Assembly (NCBI GenBank): GCA_900318445.1
Contig: ONKO01000008.1
Span: forward strand, 1 to 64,000
Source: an uncultured Bacteroidales bacterium
GTDB lineage: Bacteria > Bacteroidota > Bacteroidia > Bacteroidales > UBA932
DNA length: 64,000 bases
Direction: 5' to 3'
Positions 41,445 through 51,200 of this stretch are shown here, in pieces. A program made the translations under genes and the position numbers. The notes under the pieces were generated by a model that saw only the letters and a program-made list of their open reading frames with translations, was not told the DNA's origin and searched no databases. Each line of letters begins with the position of its first letter. Position 1 is the first letter of the stretch.

Positions 41445-44171
41445 ATGGCAGAAATTAAGAAAAGAGTCTATCGCTTTGGCGGCAAGCACGCCGAGGGCAA
41501 TGGCAAGATGAGAGAGCTTCTGGGTGGCAAGGGCGCCAACCTCGCAGAGATGAATCTCCTGGGTATGCCCGTTCCCGCCGGTTTTACCATTACTACCGAG
41601 TGCTGCACGGAATACTACCGTCTGGGCGGTGGCTACACCCCCGAACTCCGCGCAGAGGTGGCCGCAGCCCTGGAAGCTACCGAAAAGATCATGGGCAAGA
41701 AGTTTGGCGACGCCAACGATCCGCTCCTGGTCAGCTGCCGCTCCGGCGCACGCAGCTCCATGCCCGGCATGATGGATACCATCCTCAATATCGGCCTTTG
41801 CTCCGCTACCATTCCCGGCATGATCAAGAAGACTGGCAACCCCCGTTTCGTGTATGACGCCTACCGCCGTCTCATCATGATGTATTCCGACGTCGTGATG
41901 GAAAAGGCCGAGGGCATCGAGCCCGCAGACGGCCAGGGTATCCGTCAGCAGCTGGACCGCATGATGGAAGACGTGAAGAAGGCCAATGGCTACAAGAGCG
42001 ACACCGAGCTCACCGCCGACCAGCTCAAGGACCTGGCCGAGGCTTTCAAGGTGCGCATCAAGGAAGTGCTGGGTGTTGAATTCCCGGACGATGCCCAGGC
42101 TCAGCTCTGGGGCTCCATCGGCGGCGTGTTCAAGAGCTGGAACGGCAAGCGCGCTATCCGCTATCGTCAGATCGAGCACATTCCCGATGACTGGGGCACG
42201 GCTGTGAACGTACAGTCCATGGTGTTCGGTAACATGGGTGACACCTCCGCTACCGGTGTGGCTTTCTCCCGTAACCCCGCCAACGGCGACAACAAGTTCT
42301 ACGGCGAGTGGCTCATCAACGCCCAGGGCGAGGATGTGGTGGCCGGTATCCGTACCCCCAACCCCCTGAACGAAGCTACCAAGAGCGAAAAGAACAAGAA
42401 CCTCGCTTCCCTCGAGACCGCCATGCCGGAGGTTTACAAGGAGCTGGACGAGATTCGCAAGAACCTGGAGAACCACTTCCAGGACATGCAGGATATTGAA
42501 TTCACCATCCAGGAAGGCAAGCTCTGGATGCTGCAGTGCCGTATCGGCAAGCGCACCGGCCTGGCCGCCCTCCAGATGGCTGTAGATATGGTAGAGGAAG
42601 GCCTCATCGATGAGAAGACCGCCGTGATGCGTGTAGCTCCCGCCCAGCTGGACGAGGTTCTGCACCCCATCCTGGATCCCGCCTCTGAGAAGAAGGCCGC
42701 CATCATGGCCCAGGGTCTGCCCGCTTCCCCGGGTGGCGCCGTAGGCCAGATTGTGTTCACCTCCGAGGATGCCATCAAGTTCGCCGCTGCCGGCAAGAAG
42801 TGCATCCTGGTCCGTGAAGAAACCTCTCCCGAAGACATCGACGGCATGCACGCCTCCGTGGGTATCCTCACCGAGCGCGGCGGCATGACCTCCCACGCCG
42901 CCCTCGTGGCCCGTGGCTGGGGCAAGTGCTGCATCGTAGGCTGCGACACCCTCAAGATCAACTTCAAGGACAAGACCGTTACCTTCACCGGCGTGAACAA
43001 GACCTTCAAGGAAGGTGAGTTCATCTCCCTGAACGGTGCCAAGGGTCTCGTGTACGAAGGCGCCATCGAGACCATGGACGCCAGTGAAAACCCGCTCTTT
43101 GCCAAGTTCATGGCCATGTGCGACAAGTTCCGCAAGCTGGGTGTCCGCACCAACGCCGATACTCCCGAAGACGCTGCCCGCGCCCTCAAGTTTGGCGCCC
43201 AGGGCATCGGCCTGTTCCGTATCGAGCACATGTTTTACGGCAAGAACTCCGAGCTCCCGCTGAGCAAGCTGCGCAAGATGATCCTCTGCGACACCGACGA
43301 GGAGCGCAAGGCCGCCCTGATGGAACTGGAGCCCTTCATGAAGGCCGCCGTCAAGGAGACCCTCCGCGTGATGGACGGCAAGCCGGTCGTGTTCCGTCTG
43401 CTGGATCCGCCGCTCCACGAGTTCGTACCTCAGGGTGAGGACAAGAAGAAGGAGCTGGCCAAGGATCTGGGCATCTCCGTGAAGGAAGTGGAGAAGCGTG
43501 GAGAAAGCCTCCACGAGGTGAACCCCATGATGGGTCACCGCGGTGTCCGTCTGCACGTGAGCTTCCCGCTCATCGCCGAGACACAGTACCGTGCCATCTT
43601 CACCGCTACCGCCGAGCTTCAGAAGGAAGGCCTGCACCCGCATCCGGAGATCATGATCCCCGTGACCATCAGCGCCCGCGAGCTCAACTTCCAGAAAGTC
43701 ATCTGCGACCGCATCAAGGCCGAGGTTGAGGCCCACAGCGCCCAGCTTATCGACTACCAGTTCGGTACCATGATCGAGATCCCCCGCGCAGCCCTCACCG
43801 CCGACCGTATGGCCCGTACCGCCGAGTTCTTCAGTTTCGGTACCAACGACCTCACCCAGATGACCTTCGGCTTCAGCCGCGACGACATCGGCACCTTCAT
43901 GGGTGACTACCTCGGCAACAAGATCCTGGATTCCGATCCGTTCCAGACCATCGATGTCAAGGCTGTGGGCCAGCTGGTCCAGATGGGCGTCGAGCGTGGC
44001 CGCAGCAAGCGTCCCGGTCTGCAGTGCGGTATCTGCGGTGAACACGGTGGAGACCCCAAGTCCATCGAGTTCTTCAACACCATCGGCATTGACTACGTGT
44101 CCTGCAGCCCGTTCCGCGTGCCCATCGCCCGCCTCGCCGCTGCCCAGGCCGCTATCGCGCAGGCCAAGTAA
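41445..44171 (+). CDS. ppdK: Pyruvate, phosphate dikinase
   Basis: A 908-aa PPDK interconverting pyruvate + ATP + Pi with PEP + AMP + PPi. N-terminal nucleotide-binding domain (GGKGANLAEMNLLGMPVPAGFTIT near 27; RSGARSSMPGMMDT near 101), the central phospho-His in GGMTSHAALVARGWGKCC (His near 484), and the C-terminal PEP/pyruvate barrel with PFQ...GLQCGICGEHGGDP carrying the catalytic Cys near 864. Length and order match bacterial PPDKs. Codon use is highly biased, suggesting strong expression. It has its own promoter and a bidirectional terminator. Confidence 0.97.
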   Translation: MAEIKKRVYRFGGKHAEGNGKMRELLGGKGANLAEMNLLGMPVPAGFTITTECCTEYYRLGGGYTPELRAEVAAALEATEKIMGKKFGDANDPLLVSCRSGARSSMPGMMDTILNIGLCSATIPGMIKKTGNPRFVYDAYRRLIMMYSDVVMEKAEGIEPADGQGIRQQLDRMMEDVKKANGYKSDTELTADQLKDLAEAFKVRIKEVLGVEFPDDAQAQLWGSIGGVFKSWNGKRAIRYRQIEHIPDDWGTAVNVQSMVFGNMGDTSATGVAFSRNPANGDNKFYGEWLINAQGEDVVAGIRTPNPLNEATKSEKNKNLASLETAMPEVYKELDEIRKNLENHFQDMQDIEFTIQEGKLWMLQCRIGKRTGLAALQMAVDMVEEGLIDEKTAVMRVAPAQLDEVLHPILDPASEKKAAIMAQGLPASPGGAVGQIVFTSEDAIKFAAAGKKCILVREETSPEDIDGMHASVGILTERGGMTSHAALVARGWGKCCIVGCDTLKINFKDKTVTFTGVNKTFKEGEFISLNGAKGLVYEGAIETMDASENPLFAKFMAMCDKFRKLGVRTNADTPEDAARALKFGAQGIGLFRIEHMFYGKNSELPLSKLRKMILCDTDEERKAALMELEPFMKAAVKETLRVMDGKPVVFRLLDPPLHEFVPQGEDKKKELAKDLGISVKEVEKRGESLHEVNPMMGHRGVRLHVSFPLIAETQYRAIFTATAELQKEGLHPHPEIMIPVTISARELNFQKVICDRIKAEVEAHSAQLIDYQFGTMIEIPRAALTADRMARTAEFFSFGTNDLTQMTFGFSRDDIGTFMGDYLGNKILDSDPFQTIDVKAVGQLVQMGVERGRSKRPGLQCGICGEHGGDPKSIEFFNTIGIDYVSCSPFRVPIARLAAAQAAIAQAK

Positions 44172-44193
44172 CCTGCTGGATATCAATACATTA

Positions 44194-44235
44194 AAAAATT
44201 CTCTTTAGGCAGAACAGCCTAAAGAGAATTTTTTA
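44194..44235. terminator. Bidirectional terminator between ppdK and phoH
   Basis: AAAAAATTCTCTTTAGGC (44194-44211) pairs with GCCTAAAGAGAATTTTTT (44218-44235) around AGAACA. A-run and T-run flank a perfect stem, so it works for ppdK (plus) and for the convergent PhoH gene (minus). Confidence 0.9.
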
Positions 44236-44272
44236 TATGCCTGTTAATCAGGCGATTAGGTCGGGTGCGCCA

Positions 44273-45616
44273 CTACAGAAGGCGCGAGGCAATTTCGGAG
44301 AGCATGGAGCGTTCTCCCTTGCGGAGGAAGATGTGCTCGAACAGGAACTGGCCCTTCATCTTCTCTCCCAGGTGGGTGAGGCCGTTGCTCCACTGGTCCA
44401 GGTAGGGCTGGTCAATCTGGAAGACGTCTCCGGTGAACACCATCTTGGTGCCTTCTCCGGCACGGGTGATGATGGTTTTCATCTCATGGGGCGTGAGGTT
44501 CTGGGCCTCGTCTACAATAAAGAAGACCTTGCCCAGGGAACGGCCGCGGATGTAGGCCAGCGGGGAAATGAGGAGTTTCTCCTCCTTGAGGAGCATATCC
44601 AGTTTCTGGGCCTGCCGGCTGCCGGGCTTGAAGCAGTGGCGGATGACCTCCAGGTTGTCCATGAGCGGCTGGATGTAGGGGCTCATCTTGCTCTTCTGGT
44701 CTCCGGGCAAAAAGCCGATGTCCTGGCCGCCCAGCACCACCGTGGGACGCGTGAGGATAATCTGGTCATAGTCATCGGCCTGCTCCAGGGCCGATGCCAG
44801 TGCAATGAGCGTTTTCCCCGTTCCGGCACCACCGGTGAGGGAAACCAGGGGGAGGGAACGGTTGAGGCAGGCGTCCATGGCGAACTTCTGTTCGTCGTTG
44901 CGAGGGCGGATGCCATAGGCCGATTGGGTGCGTACCAGCACAATCATCTCCCGCTTGGCGTCGTAACGGGCGCAGACGGTTTCTCCGCCGAAGTTGAACT
45001 TGTACAGCTGGTTGGGAGCAGGTTCCCGGGGGCCCACCTCCAGCCAGGGAATGGCGTTGTCCTGGCCGTAGCAGAGGCGCTGCAGGGCTTCGGAGGAGGC
45101 CTCCATCTCGATGACCTCCCGGGTGACGGCGTTCACCACCTCGTTGTCCATACGGTCTGTGAGGTAGTCCTGGGCTTCCATGCCGGCGGCAATTGCCTTC
45201 AGGCGCAGGTTGATGTCCTTGGTAACCAGTGCCACAAAGCGGTCCGGGTTGTTGTCCCGTACCCACATGGCCGTGGAGAGGATGCGGTGGTCCTGGATGT
45301 CGTCCCGGAACAGTTCCTGGAACTCCGGGGCAAAGGGATGGTTGGGCTCTACTTTGAGGAAGCCCTTCTTCTCTCCCAGCGGGACCCCGCGGGGACCGGC
45401 CTTCTGCCCTTCCACCAGCTCGCTCAGGTCCCGCATGAAGGCGCGGGCGTTGAAGTTGATGGTTTCGTCACCTTTCTTGAACTTGTCCAGTTCCTCGATA
45501 ACGGCGATGGGAATGACAATGTCGTTGTCCTGGAACTGTTTTACACTCTGGTAGTCGTGCAGGATGACGTTGGTATCCAGCACGAAAATCTTGGACTTGG
45601 ATTTTTTAGTCTTCAC
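44273..45616 (-). CDS. phoH: PhoH-family ATPase with N-terminal PIN domain
   Basis: A 447-aa PIN-PhoH (YlaK-type) protein. The PIN nuclease-like domain covers ~1-150 (FVLDTNVILHDYQSVKQF with the first acidic residue, IAVIEELDKFK with the next). The PhoH RecA-like domain follows with Walker A LTGGAGTGKTLIALASAL near 262 and Walker B FFIVDEAQNLTPHEMKTII near 365, then TGDVFQID. PIN-PhoH proteins act as RNA-binding helicase/ribonucleases, sometimes in toxin-like arrangements; here it stands in an operon with a PurL-like protein, overlapping its 3' neighbour's start by 11 nt on the upstream side. Confidence 0.92.
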   Translation of the reverse strand: MKTKKSKSKIFVLDTNVILHDYQSVKQFQDNDIVIPIAVIEELDKFKKGDETINFNARAFMRDLSELVEGQKAGPRGVPLGEKKGFLKVEPNHPFAPEFQELFRDDIQDHRILSTAMWVRDNNPDRFVALVTKDINLRLKAIAAGMEAQDYLTDRMDNEVVNAVTREVIEMEASSEALQRLCYGQDNAIPWLEVGPREPAPNQLYKFNFGGETVCARYDAKREMIVLVRTQSAYGIRPRNDEQKFAMDACLNRSLPLVSLTGGAGTGKTLIALASALEQADDYDQIILTRPTVVLGGQDIGFLPGDQKSKMSPYIQPLMDNLEVIRHCFKPGSRQAQKLDMLLKEEKLLISPLAYIRGRSLGKVFFIVDEAQNLTPHEMKTIITRAGEGTKMVFTGDVFQIDQPYLDQWSNGLTHLGEKMKGQFLFEHIFLRKGERSMLSEIASRLL

Positions 45617-46733
45617 CTTCCAGCGTATTTAAGAGGGATTCGAGAATTTGCGGGATTTCTACCTTTCCGGTAAGGCGGACACCGGGTTTTCCGGGAGCGG
45701 GATGGCCGATGGGATAGTACACCACATCCTGAAGGATGAGCTCGGCGTCTACGTAGTCGTAGTCGATGTCGGCAATTTGGACAATGACGCCCGGCACCTC
45801 GCCGAAGAGCACGCGCACGGGGTTTTCCTCGCCGTAGGCCTTTGAGATGTCCTGGATGGAGACATCGGCCCCGGTGGTGCCGGCCATGGAGCGCAGCGCC
45901 GTAAGAAGACCTCCGTCTCCCACGGTGACGCCGGCCTTCACGATGCCGTCTTCCACCAGTTCCCGCACCACCTCATAGCAGTCCATGAAGTAGTCCGCGT
46001 CCTGGACGTCGGGGGCGGTGGAAGGGCTGGCGCCGAGGGCCTGCGAGAGGGCGCTGCCGCCCAGGCGGAAGTCGCAGGGGTCGAACGGGATGTACAGGAT
46101 CCAGTCTTTGGGCTCGGGGACGAGGGAGGCCGATGCCTTGCGCCGACGCGTCATGCGCGGATTCACGGTGCGGTACGGGAGGTCCCTCAGGAGGCTTTCT
46201 TCCTCCGAGAAGTCGTCTTCCTCGAGCTCCGCCGCCGTGGTGGCCTTGAAGCTGACGGCGGGTGCGCCGCTGGAGAAACCGAACTTTTCTATCTTGATAC
46301 CCAGGGCGTCAATGTAGCCGCAGGCTTTTTCCACAGAGTCGTAGAAAGCGGCAGGAAGGCCGATTCCCCTGGCGTTCCACTTCCAGTCGGCCTTCAGGGA
46401 AAGGTCCGGGAGACGGAAGTGACCGCCCATCCAGATGGCGTCGATAAGGCCCTGCGCCACTTTGGCGGCAGAGTAAGAGCCGGCAAAGGAGAGGGGCAGC
46501 TCTCTTTTCGGGAGCGCCTCTACCTGCCGGGCATATGCATCGATGTGGGCCTCGTCGTAGGGGCGGTCGCTGGGGGCGGGGTCTTTCCTTTCATCGGCCA
46601 GGACGGCTGCCTGGCTCTCCGGAAGAGACGACGGGTCTGACAGGCATTCCCGCAGCATCATGCCCGGAGAATAGGGCATCTGCACGCCGTCTATGATGTA
46701 ATGGCTGTTTAGTAGGTCCGTTTTACCGCTCAT
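45606..46733 (-). CDS. AIR synthase/PurL-related protein, function unknown
   Basis: A 375-aa protein whose second half resembles the C-terminal domain of AIR synthase/FGAM synthase: VKAGVTVGDGGLLTALRSMAG near 270 (compare the HDVSDGGL motif of PurL) and VRVLFGEVPGVIVQIADID near 310 (compare LFGE.PG.V). The first half has no motif I can place, and the acidic linker EEDDFSEEES lies near 180. It lacks the ATP-binding half of PurL, so it is unlikely to be a complete FGAM synthase. It overlaps phoH by 11 nt and shares its promoter. Paralogues of this kind are seen in Bacteroidota but have no assigned function. Confidence 0.65.
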   Translation of the reverse strand: MSGKTDLLNSHYIIDGVQMPYSPGMMLRECLSDPSSLPESQAAVLADERKDPAPSDRPYDEAHIDAYARQVEALPKRELPLSFAGSYSAAKVAQGLIDAIWMGGHFRLPDLSLKADWKWNARGIGLPAAFYDSVEKACGYIDALGIKIEKFGFSSGAPAVSFKATTAAELEEDDFSEEESLLRDLPYRTVNPRMTRRRKASASLVPEPKDWILYIPFDPCDFRLGGSALSQALGASPSTAPDVQDADYFMDCYEVVRELVEDGIVKAGVTVGDGGLLTALRSMAGTTGADVSIQDISKAYGEENPVRVLFGEVPGVIVQIADIDYDYVDAELILQDVVYYPIGHPAPGKPGVRLTGKVEIPQILESLLNTLEGED

Positions 46734-46737
46734 GCTT

Positions 46738-46769
46738 CAAATTTAGGTATTTTTCCGTACAATGGCAAT
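46738..46769 (-). promoter_or_regulatory. Promoter of the PurL-like/phoH operon
   Basis: On the minus strand ATTG (46766-46769), 20 nt, TAAATTTG (46738-46745). The ATG follows after 4 nt, so the transcript is probably leaderless. It overlaps the divergent folC promoter. Confidence 0.6.
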
Positions 46770-46783
46770 TTTTTGTAACTTTG
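46752..46783 (+). promoter_or_regulatory. Promoter of folC
   Basis: TTTC (46752-46755), 20 nt, TAACTTTG (46776-46783). The folC ATG at 46791 follows after 7 nt, implying little or no leader. Face to face with the PurL-like/phoH promoter. Confidence 0.55.
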
Positions 46784-46790
46784 TATTACT

Positions 46791-48242
46791 ATGGATAGAG
46801 GGTTCACAGAGGCCGGTTATGAGGCACTCGTAGAGGATATTTTTCGAAGGTTTCCGTCGGTACAGAAAGACGGCTTCAGCGCCGGTGCCTACAAGCCCGG
46901 CCTGGAACGCATGCGGGCCTTCGAGGAGGCCCTGGGGCATCCCACACGTGCATTTCGCAGCATCCACATTGCCGGCACCAACGGCAAGGGCTCGGTGGCC
47001 AATATGCTCGCTTCGGCCCTCAGCTCCTGCGGGCTCAGGACGGGGCTCTTCACCTCCCCGCACCTGATGGATTTCCGTGAAAGAATGGTCATAGCGCCGC
47101 CGGAGGCCGATGGTACTCCGGGGGCTAAAGAAAAGGCCAATGCCCCCGGAGTACCATCGGCCTCCGGTGGCCGCGCCAGGCTTATCTCCCGGGAGTATGT
47201 CTACGAATTCCTCACGCGGTGGCTGCCGTGGATTACAGAGAACCAGCTGTCGTTCTTTGAGATCACTACCGGATTAGCGTTCAAGTGGTTTGCAGATGAA
47301 GGGGTGGACGTTGCCGTCATCGAGACGGGCCTTGGCGGACGCCTGGACAGCACCAATATCCTGGAAAAACCGCTTCTCACCGTGGTTACTTCCATCGGCT
47401 TTGACCACATGGCGCTGCTCGGCAATACGCTGGAGCAGATTGCCGGGGAGAAGGCAGGGATTTTCAAGGCCCGCGTCCCCGCGCTGGTGGGGGAGCGCAT
47501 CCCCGAGACCGCGCCCGTTTTCGAGACAAAGGCCCGCGGGCTGTGCCCGCTTTTCTTTGCCGATGAGATGAGCCCCGCCCTGTGGGACCAATCGGCCCGC
47601 ATCCTTCAGGAAATGGACCTGCAGGCCCGTGTACAGGCGAAAAACCTTCGCACCGTGCTCTCGGCACTGGATATCCTTCGGCCCGCCTTCCCCTCGCTGG
47701 AGGAGGGAGCCATTGTGGACGGCATTGTCCACACCGCCCGCAACATGGGCTTCCATGGCAGGTGGGAACGCTTGCAGCAAAGCCCCACCGTCATTGCCGA
47801 CATCGGCCACAACGCCCACGCCCTGCGGCACAACTTTGCGCAGCTCCACTCACGCATCGCTTCCGGTGAAAACGACGCCCTCATCATCGTCTACGGCATC
47901 ATGGCCGATAAGGACCTCGACGCCATCCTGCCCCTCATGCCCCGGGAAGCCACCTACCTTTTCGCCACCCCCTCCACACCCCGCGCCCTCCCCGCCGCCG
48001 AAATCCTCAAGCGTTTTAAGGCCTTTCATCAGACTCATGCCGCAAGGCCTACGGAGGGATGTACCCCTTCGGGGGCATCGGCCTGTTTTATAGCCCCCGA
48101 AGGGGTACACCCTCCGCAGGCCGTAGACTCCGTAGCAGAGGCTGTAAAGCAGGCGCTGGAACTGGCAACGCCCCAATCCCTCATCTACATCGGCGGCAGC
48201 ACCTTCGTCGTGGCCGATGCACTGCCGCTCTTTCTGAAGTAA
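46791..48242 (+). CDS. folC: Folylpolyglutamate/dihydrofolate synthase with two palindrome-encoded inserts
   Basis: A 483-aa FolC, which adds glutamate to folates (and to dihydropteroate). Mur-ligase-type motifs: HIAGTNGKGSVANMLASALSS (P-loop) near 58, GLFTSPHLMDFRERM near 83, VAVIETGLGGRLDSTNIL near 170 and GFDHMALLGNTLEQIAGEKAGIFK near 202, then a C-terminal domain with DIGHNAHALRHN near 340. It is ~50 aa longer than usual; most of the excess is two low-complexity stretches (about 103-126 and 418-444) encoded by long inverted repeats that keep the frame open. Both lie at predicted surface loops, so activity may be retained. Confidence 0.92.
   Translation: MDRGFTEAGYEALVEDIFRRFPSVQKDGFSAGAYKPGLERMRAFEEALGHPTRAFRSIHIAGTNGKGSVANMLASALSSCGLRTGLFTSPHLMDFRERMVIAPPEADGTPGAKEKANAPGVPSASGGRARLISREYVYEFLTRWLPWITENQLSFFEITTGLAFKWFADEGVDVAVIETGLGGRLDSTNILEKPLLTVVTSIGFDHMALLGNTLEQIAGEKAGIFKARVPALVGERIPETAPVFETKARGLCPLFFADEMSPALWDQSARILQEMDLQARVQAKNLRTVLSALDILRPAFPSLEEGAIVDGIVHTARNMGFHGRWERLQQSPTVIADIGHNAHALRHNFAQLHSRIASGENDALIIVYGIMADKDLDAILPLMPREATYLFATPSTPRALPAAEILKRFKAFHQTHAARPTEGCTPSGASACFIAPEGVHPPQAVDSVAEAVKQALELATPQSLIYIGGSTFVVADALPLFLK
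47100..47167. repeat. 26-bp perfect inverted repeat inside folC
   Basis: Arm 47100-47125 (CCGGAGGCCGATGG...GGGGGC) is the exact reverse complement of 47142-47167; the loop is 16 nt. Each arm contains the octamer GGCCGATG. It encodes the proline/alanine/glycine-rich insert around residues 103-126 without breaking the frame. Confidence 0.95.
48046..48122. repeat. Second inverted repeat (30-31 bp arms) inside folC
   Basis: Arm 48046-48076 pairs with 48093-48122 apart from one mismatch and one extra base; core GTACCCCTTCGGGGGC is exact. The loop is again 16 nt and contains ATCGGCC. It encodes residues ~418-443 (ARPTEGCTPSGASACF and the following stretch). Sequence differs from the first palindrome but architecture is the same. 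Confidence 0.93.
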
Positions 48243-48288
48243 GGGCACAATAATTGAACATAAGGGCTTTCGAATCAATACACAGCCT

Positions 48289-51200
48289 ATGAAACGCATG
48301 CTAAAGACCTGGCTGCTGGCCATCCTGGCCGGCGTGGTGACGCTGGGGGCGCAGGAAAGCGGACGTCAGCTCACCTCCCTCTGGAAAGAGTACGAGAAAG
48401 CACACAAGGCCGACCGCCCCCAGAAGGAAGCGGCCGCCCTCTCGAAGATCAAGGAAGAGGCTGTAAAACAGCACCTTCCCGTAGATTTCTATGACGCAGC
48501 TACGCTGTATGTCTACGCCGTCCAGCGCCGGGATTGGAAGCAGCGGGATACCCTTCGGCGCCAGCTGGAGGAGGACGTGAAGGCCTTTGACGAGCCCATC
48601 GTCACCTTCCTGTGGATGAAGGAATGGAAGTACAGCTCCCCGGAAGACCTCCTCACATTTGTCGAGGCCCATTCCAAGGCCCTGGAAGCCAATCATAAAG
48701 ACCTCCATCGCGGTGCGCAGAACATTCTGGGTGGATGCTTCGTTGACTTTATCGGTACAGACCGCGAATATGCCCTGTGGGCGCTTGAGGAGTACGATAT
48801 CCTGGAAAAAGAGTACAAGGGAGTGTATCCCCATGAAGCGGTGGTTGCATACGAGAGAATTGTACGGCAGCTTTTCGAAGACCGTTCCGAGGCACGGAAG
48901 GCCTGGGAGGAACTGGCCGCGAAGTATGCGGGCCGGGCCTTTAGCGTGTGGCCCCGGGCGCAGCTGCTGCAGTTTCGTATGGAGGAGCTGGAGAAAGACA
49001 AGGCCGGTAGCGACGCGTTCCGGGCCCTCTACGAGGAAGCATCGGCCCTGGATAAGGAAAGAACCGCTTATACCGGTGCCGAAGGAAAGCTGGTAGCGGG
49101 CTGCAAACTGCCCTCCTCTCTGATGGAGGCGTTGAAGGAGAAGTGGCTGCGGGTGGCTGTGCATGACGGTAAGGTGCAGGTGATGTTCCAGAACCTGGAC
49201 AAAGCCACCGTTACCCTTCGGGAAGGAAAGAAAACGCTCCAGGCCTGGAAGGTGGAAAACCCTGCGCGCAGTTTCCATGTGGAGGATACCGTCAGCCTGC
49301 CGCTACCTGTGCTTCCCGACGGAGAATACTCGCTGGAAGTGCGTGAGGCCTTAACAGGGAACGAAACCATGTACGAGCAGTACACGCTCTCTGTCGCATC
49401 CCGCAAGGACAGCCGCGGCCACTGCGTGTATGTGGCCGACTTCGAGACCGGCGTTCCGCTGAGGAGCGCCACCGTGGCGCTTCTCAAAAACGGCAAGGAG
49501 ATTGCTAGCGCCAACCTTAAGCTGGACGGCTTTACGCCGCTTCCGGAATCTGTCCAGAAGTACCTGAAGGATACCAGGGCTAATTTTCAGTTGGTGGTCA
49601 AAGCCGGCAATCGTCGCTCCCGCCCGCTGTATCTCTCGTCTGGCTATTCCCCGAAGACGTATGACAGTCATGTCCGGTGCAACATCTATAAGGACCGTGG
49701 CGCCTACAATCCCGGCGACACCCTGCAGTTCAAGGCCATTGTCTTTGACGGCGACCCTGCCCGCAGCCTCCAGGTGGTAAAGGGGCGTAAGGTGGAAGTC
49801 CGCCTCCACGATGCCGAGGACAACGTGGTGGAAACGCTTCACCTCACCACCAACGCGTGGGGCTCGGTGAGCGGCCGCTTCGTTATCCCTGAGGGACACC
49901 GCGGAGGCCGATGGGAACTGGAAGCCGTAGGCCTCGGGGCCGACTGGTTCCGCGTAGACGAATTCGTGCTCCCCACCTTTGACCTCACCTTCGATGCGCT
50001 GGACGGGTTCTATCTTGTGGGGGCCGATGTTCCCGTAAGCGGCAAGCTCGTCAGCTACTCCGGCCACAGCCTTTCCGGGGCGCGCGTGCATGTAAGCGTG
50101 AATCGCTACGGGACCTCCGTCCTGGAGCAGGATCTTCCCGTTGGAGCGGACAACCGCTTCGAGACCTCCTTCCCGGCCATGAAGGCCGGCTATTATGAGG
50201 CCGATGTCACCGTAACGGAGGCAAGCGGCGAGATGCACAGTTTCCGGGAAGGGTGGTATATCGGCGAGAACCTGTCTGTCGATGTGCGCGTAAGGAATGC
50301 GGCCGATGCCGACTGTCAGTGGATGGTCGTTACCTCCCGGACACTGGCGCTCGAGCTTCACGCAAAGGATGCCGGGGGAAATGCCGCGGCGCTGCCGGTC
50401 CGCTATGAACTGACGACTCCGGACGGGAAAGTGGTGCTCGCCGACGGTGAAGTGGCATCGGCCCAGCCGTTCTCCCTGGAACTTCCGGGAGACGGGCTGT
50501 ATGTGGTGAGGGCCAGTGTATCGGCCCGGAAAGCCGGCGGAGAAACGGTGTCCGCAGAGACGAAGACTTCTGTTCTCAGCGTCCTCCCGGGAAGCCGCGT
50601 GCTTTCTGCTGGTGCCGGGGGCGTGTTCCTTCCCGGCCCTCTGCAGGTAGCTGCGGGCGGGAAAATATCGGCCCGCCTGGGTAGCTCTGAGGGCGATGCC
50701 TGGGCGCTTGTGACCCTCTACGGAGATGGGCGGCAGGTGCTGGAGAACAAGGCTGTCCATGTGTCGAACGGTACGCTGGAGGATATCCGGTTCGCGTATA
50801 AGGACTCCTATCCCGAAGCAGTGCGCCTGCAGGTGTTCTATTTTATTCACGGAAAGTCCGTCAGCTATGAACGTGAATTCCGCCGGGAAAAGGACAAGTA
50901 TACCCTTCCGCTGCAGTTTACCCGCTTTACGGATAAAGCTTATCCGGGCGCCCGCTACACCTTTACGGTGAAAACGGCGCCGGAGGCCGAGGTCCTGGTG
51001 GCGGCCTGGGACAAGAGCATGGATGCCATCGGCCCCAACGACTGGCCGCTCGTGAACCTTAGGGACTTCTCGGTGGAGAGCGTTTCCGTCGCAGCGGCCT
51101 GCGGCCGCGTAGCCGGCAATGACCGCATTGTCATCGGGTATGGCAGGGGACCGGGCCTTCTCTCCAAGGCAAGCCGTAATATGGCTGTGACCGAAGACCT

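Noticed and set aside
41358..44186. 942-codon open frame on the minus strand opposite ppdK
   Set aside because: It mirrors ppdK exactly, and its His/Gly/Val-rich translation has no motif. Long antisense frames are expected where GC-rich, strongly biased codons avoid stops on the other strand.
47606..48093. Open frames on both strands in the second half of folC
   Set aside because: Shadow frames of low complexity (Pro/Ser/Arg-rich) with no initiation context; FolC motifs are continuous in the annotated frame.
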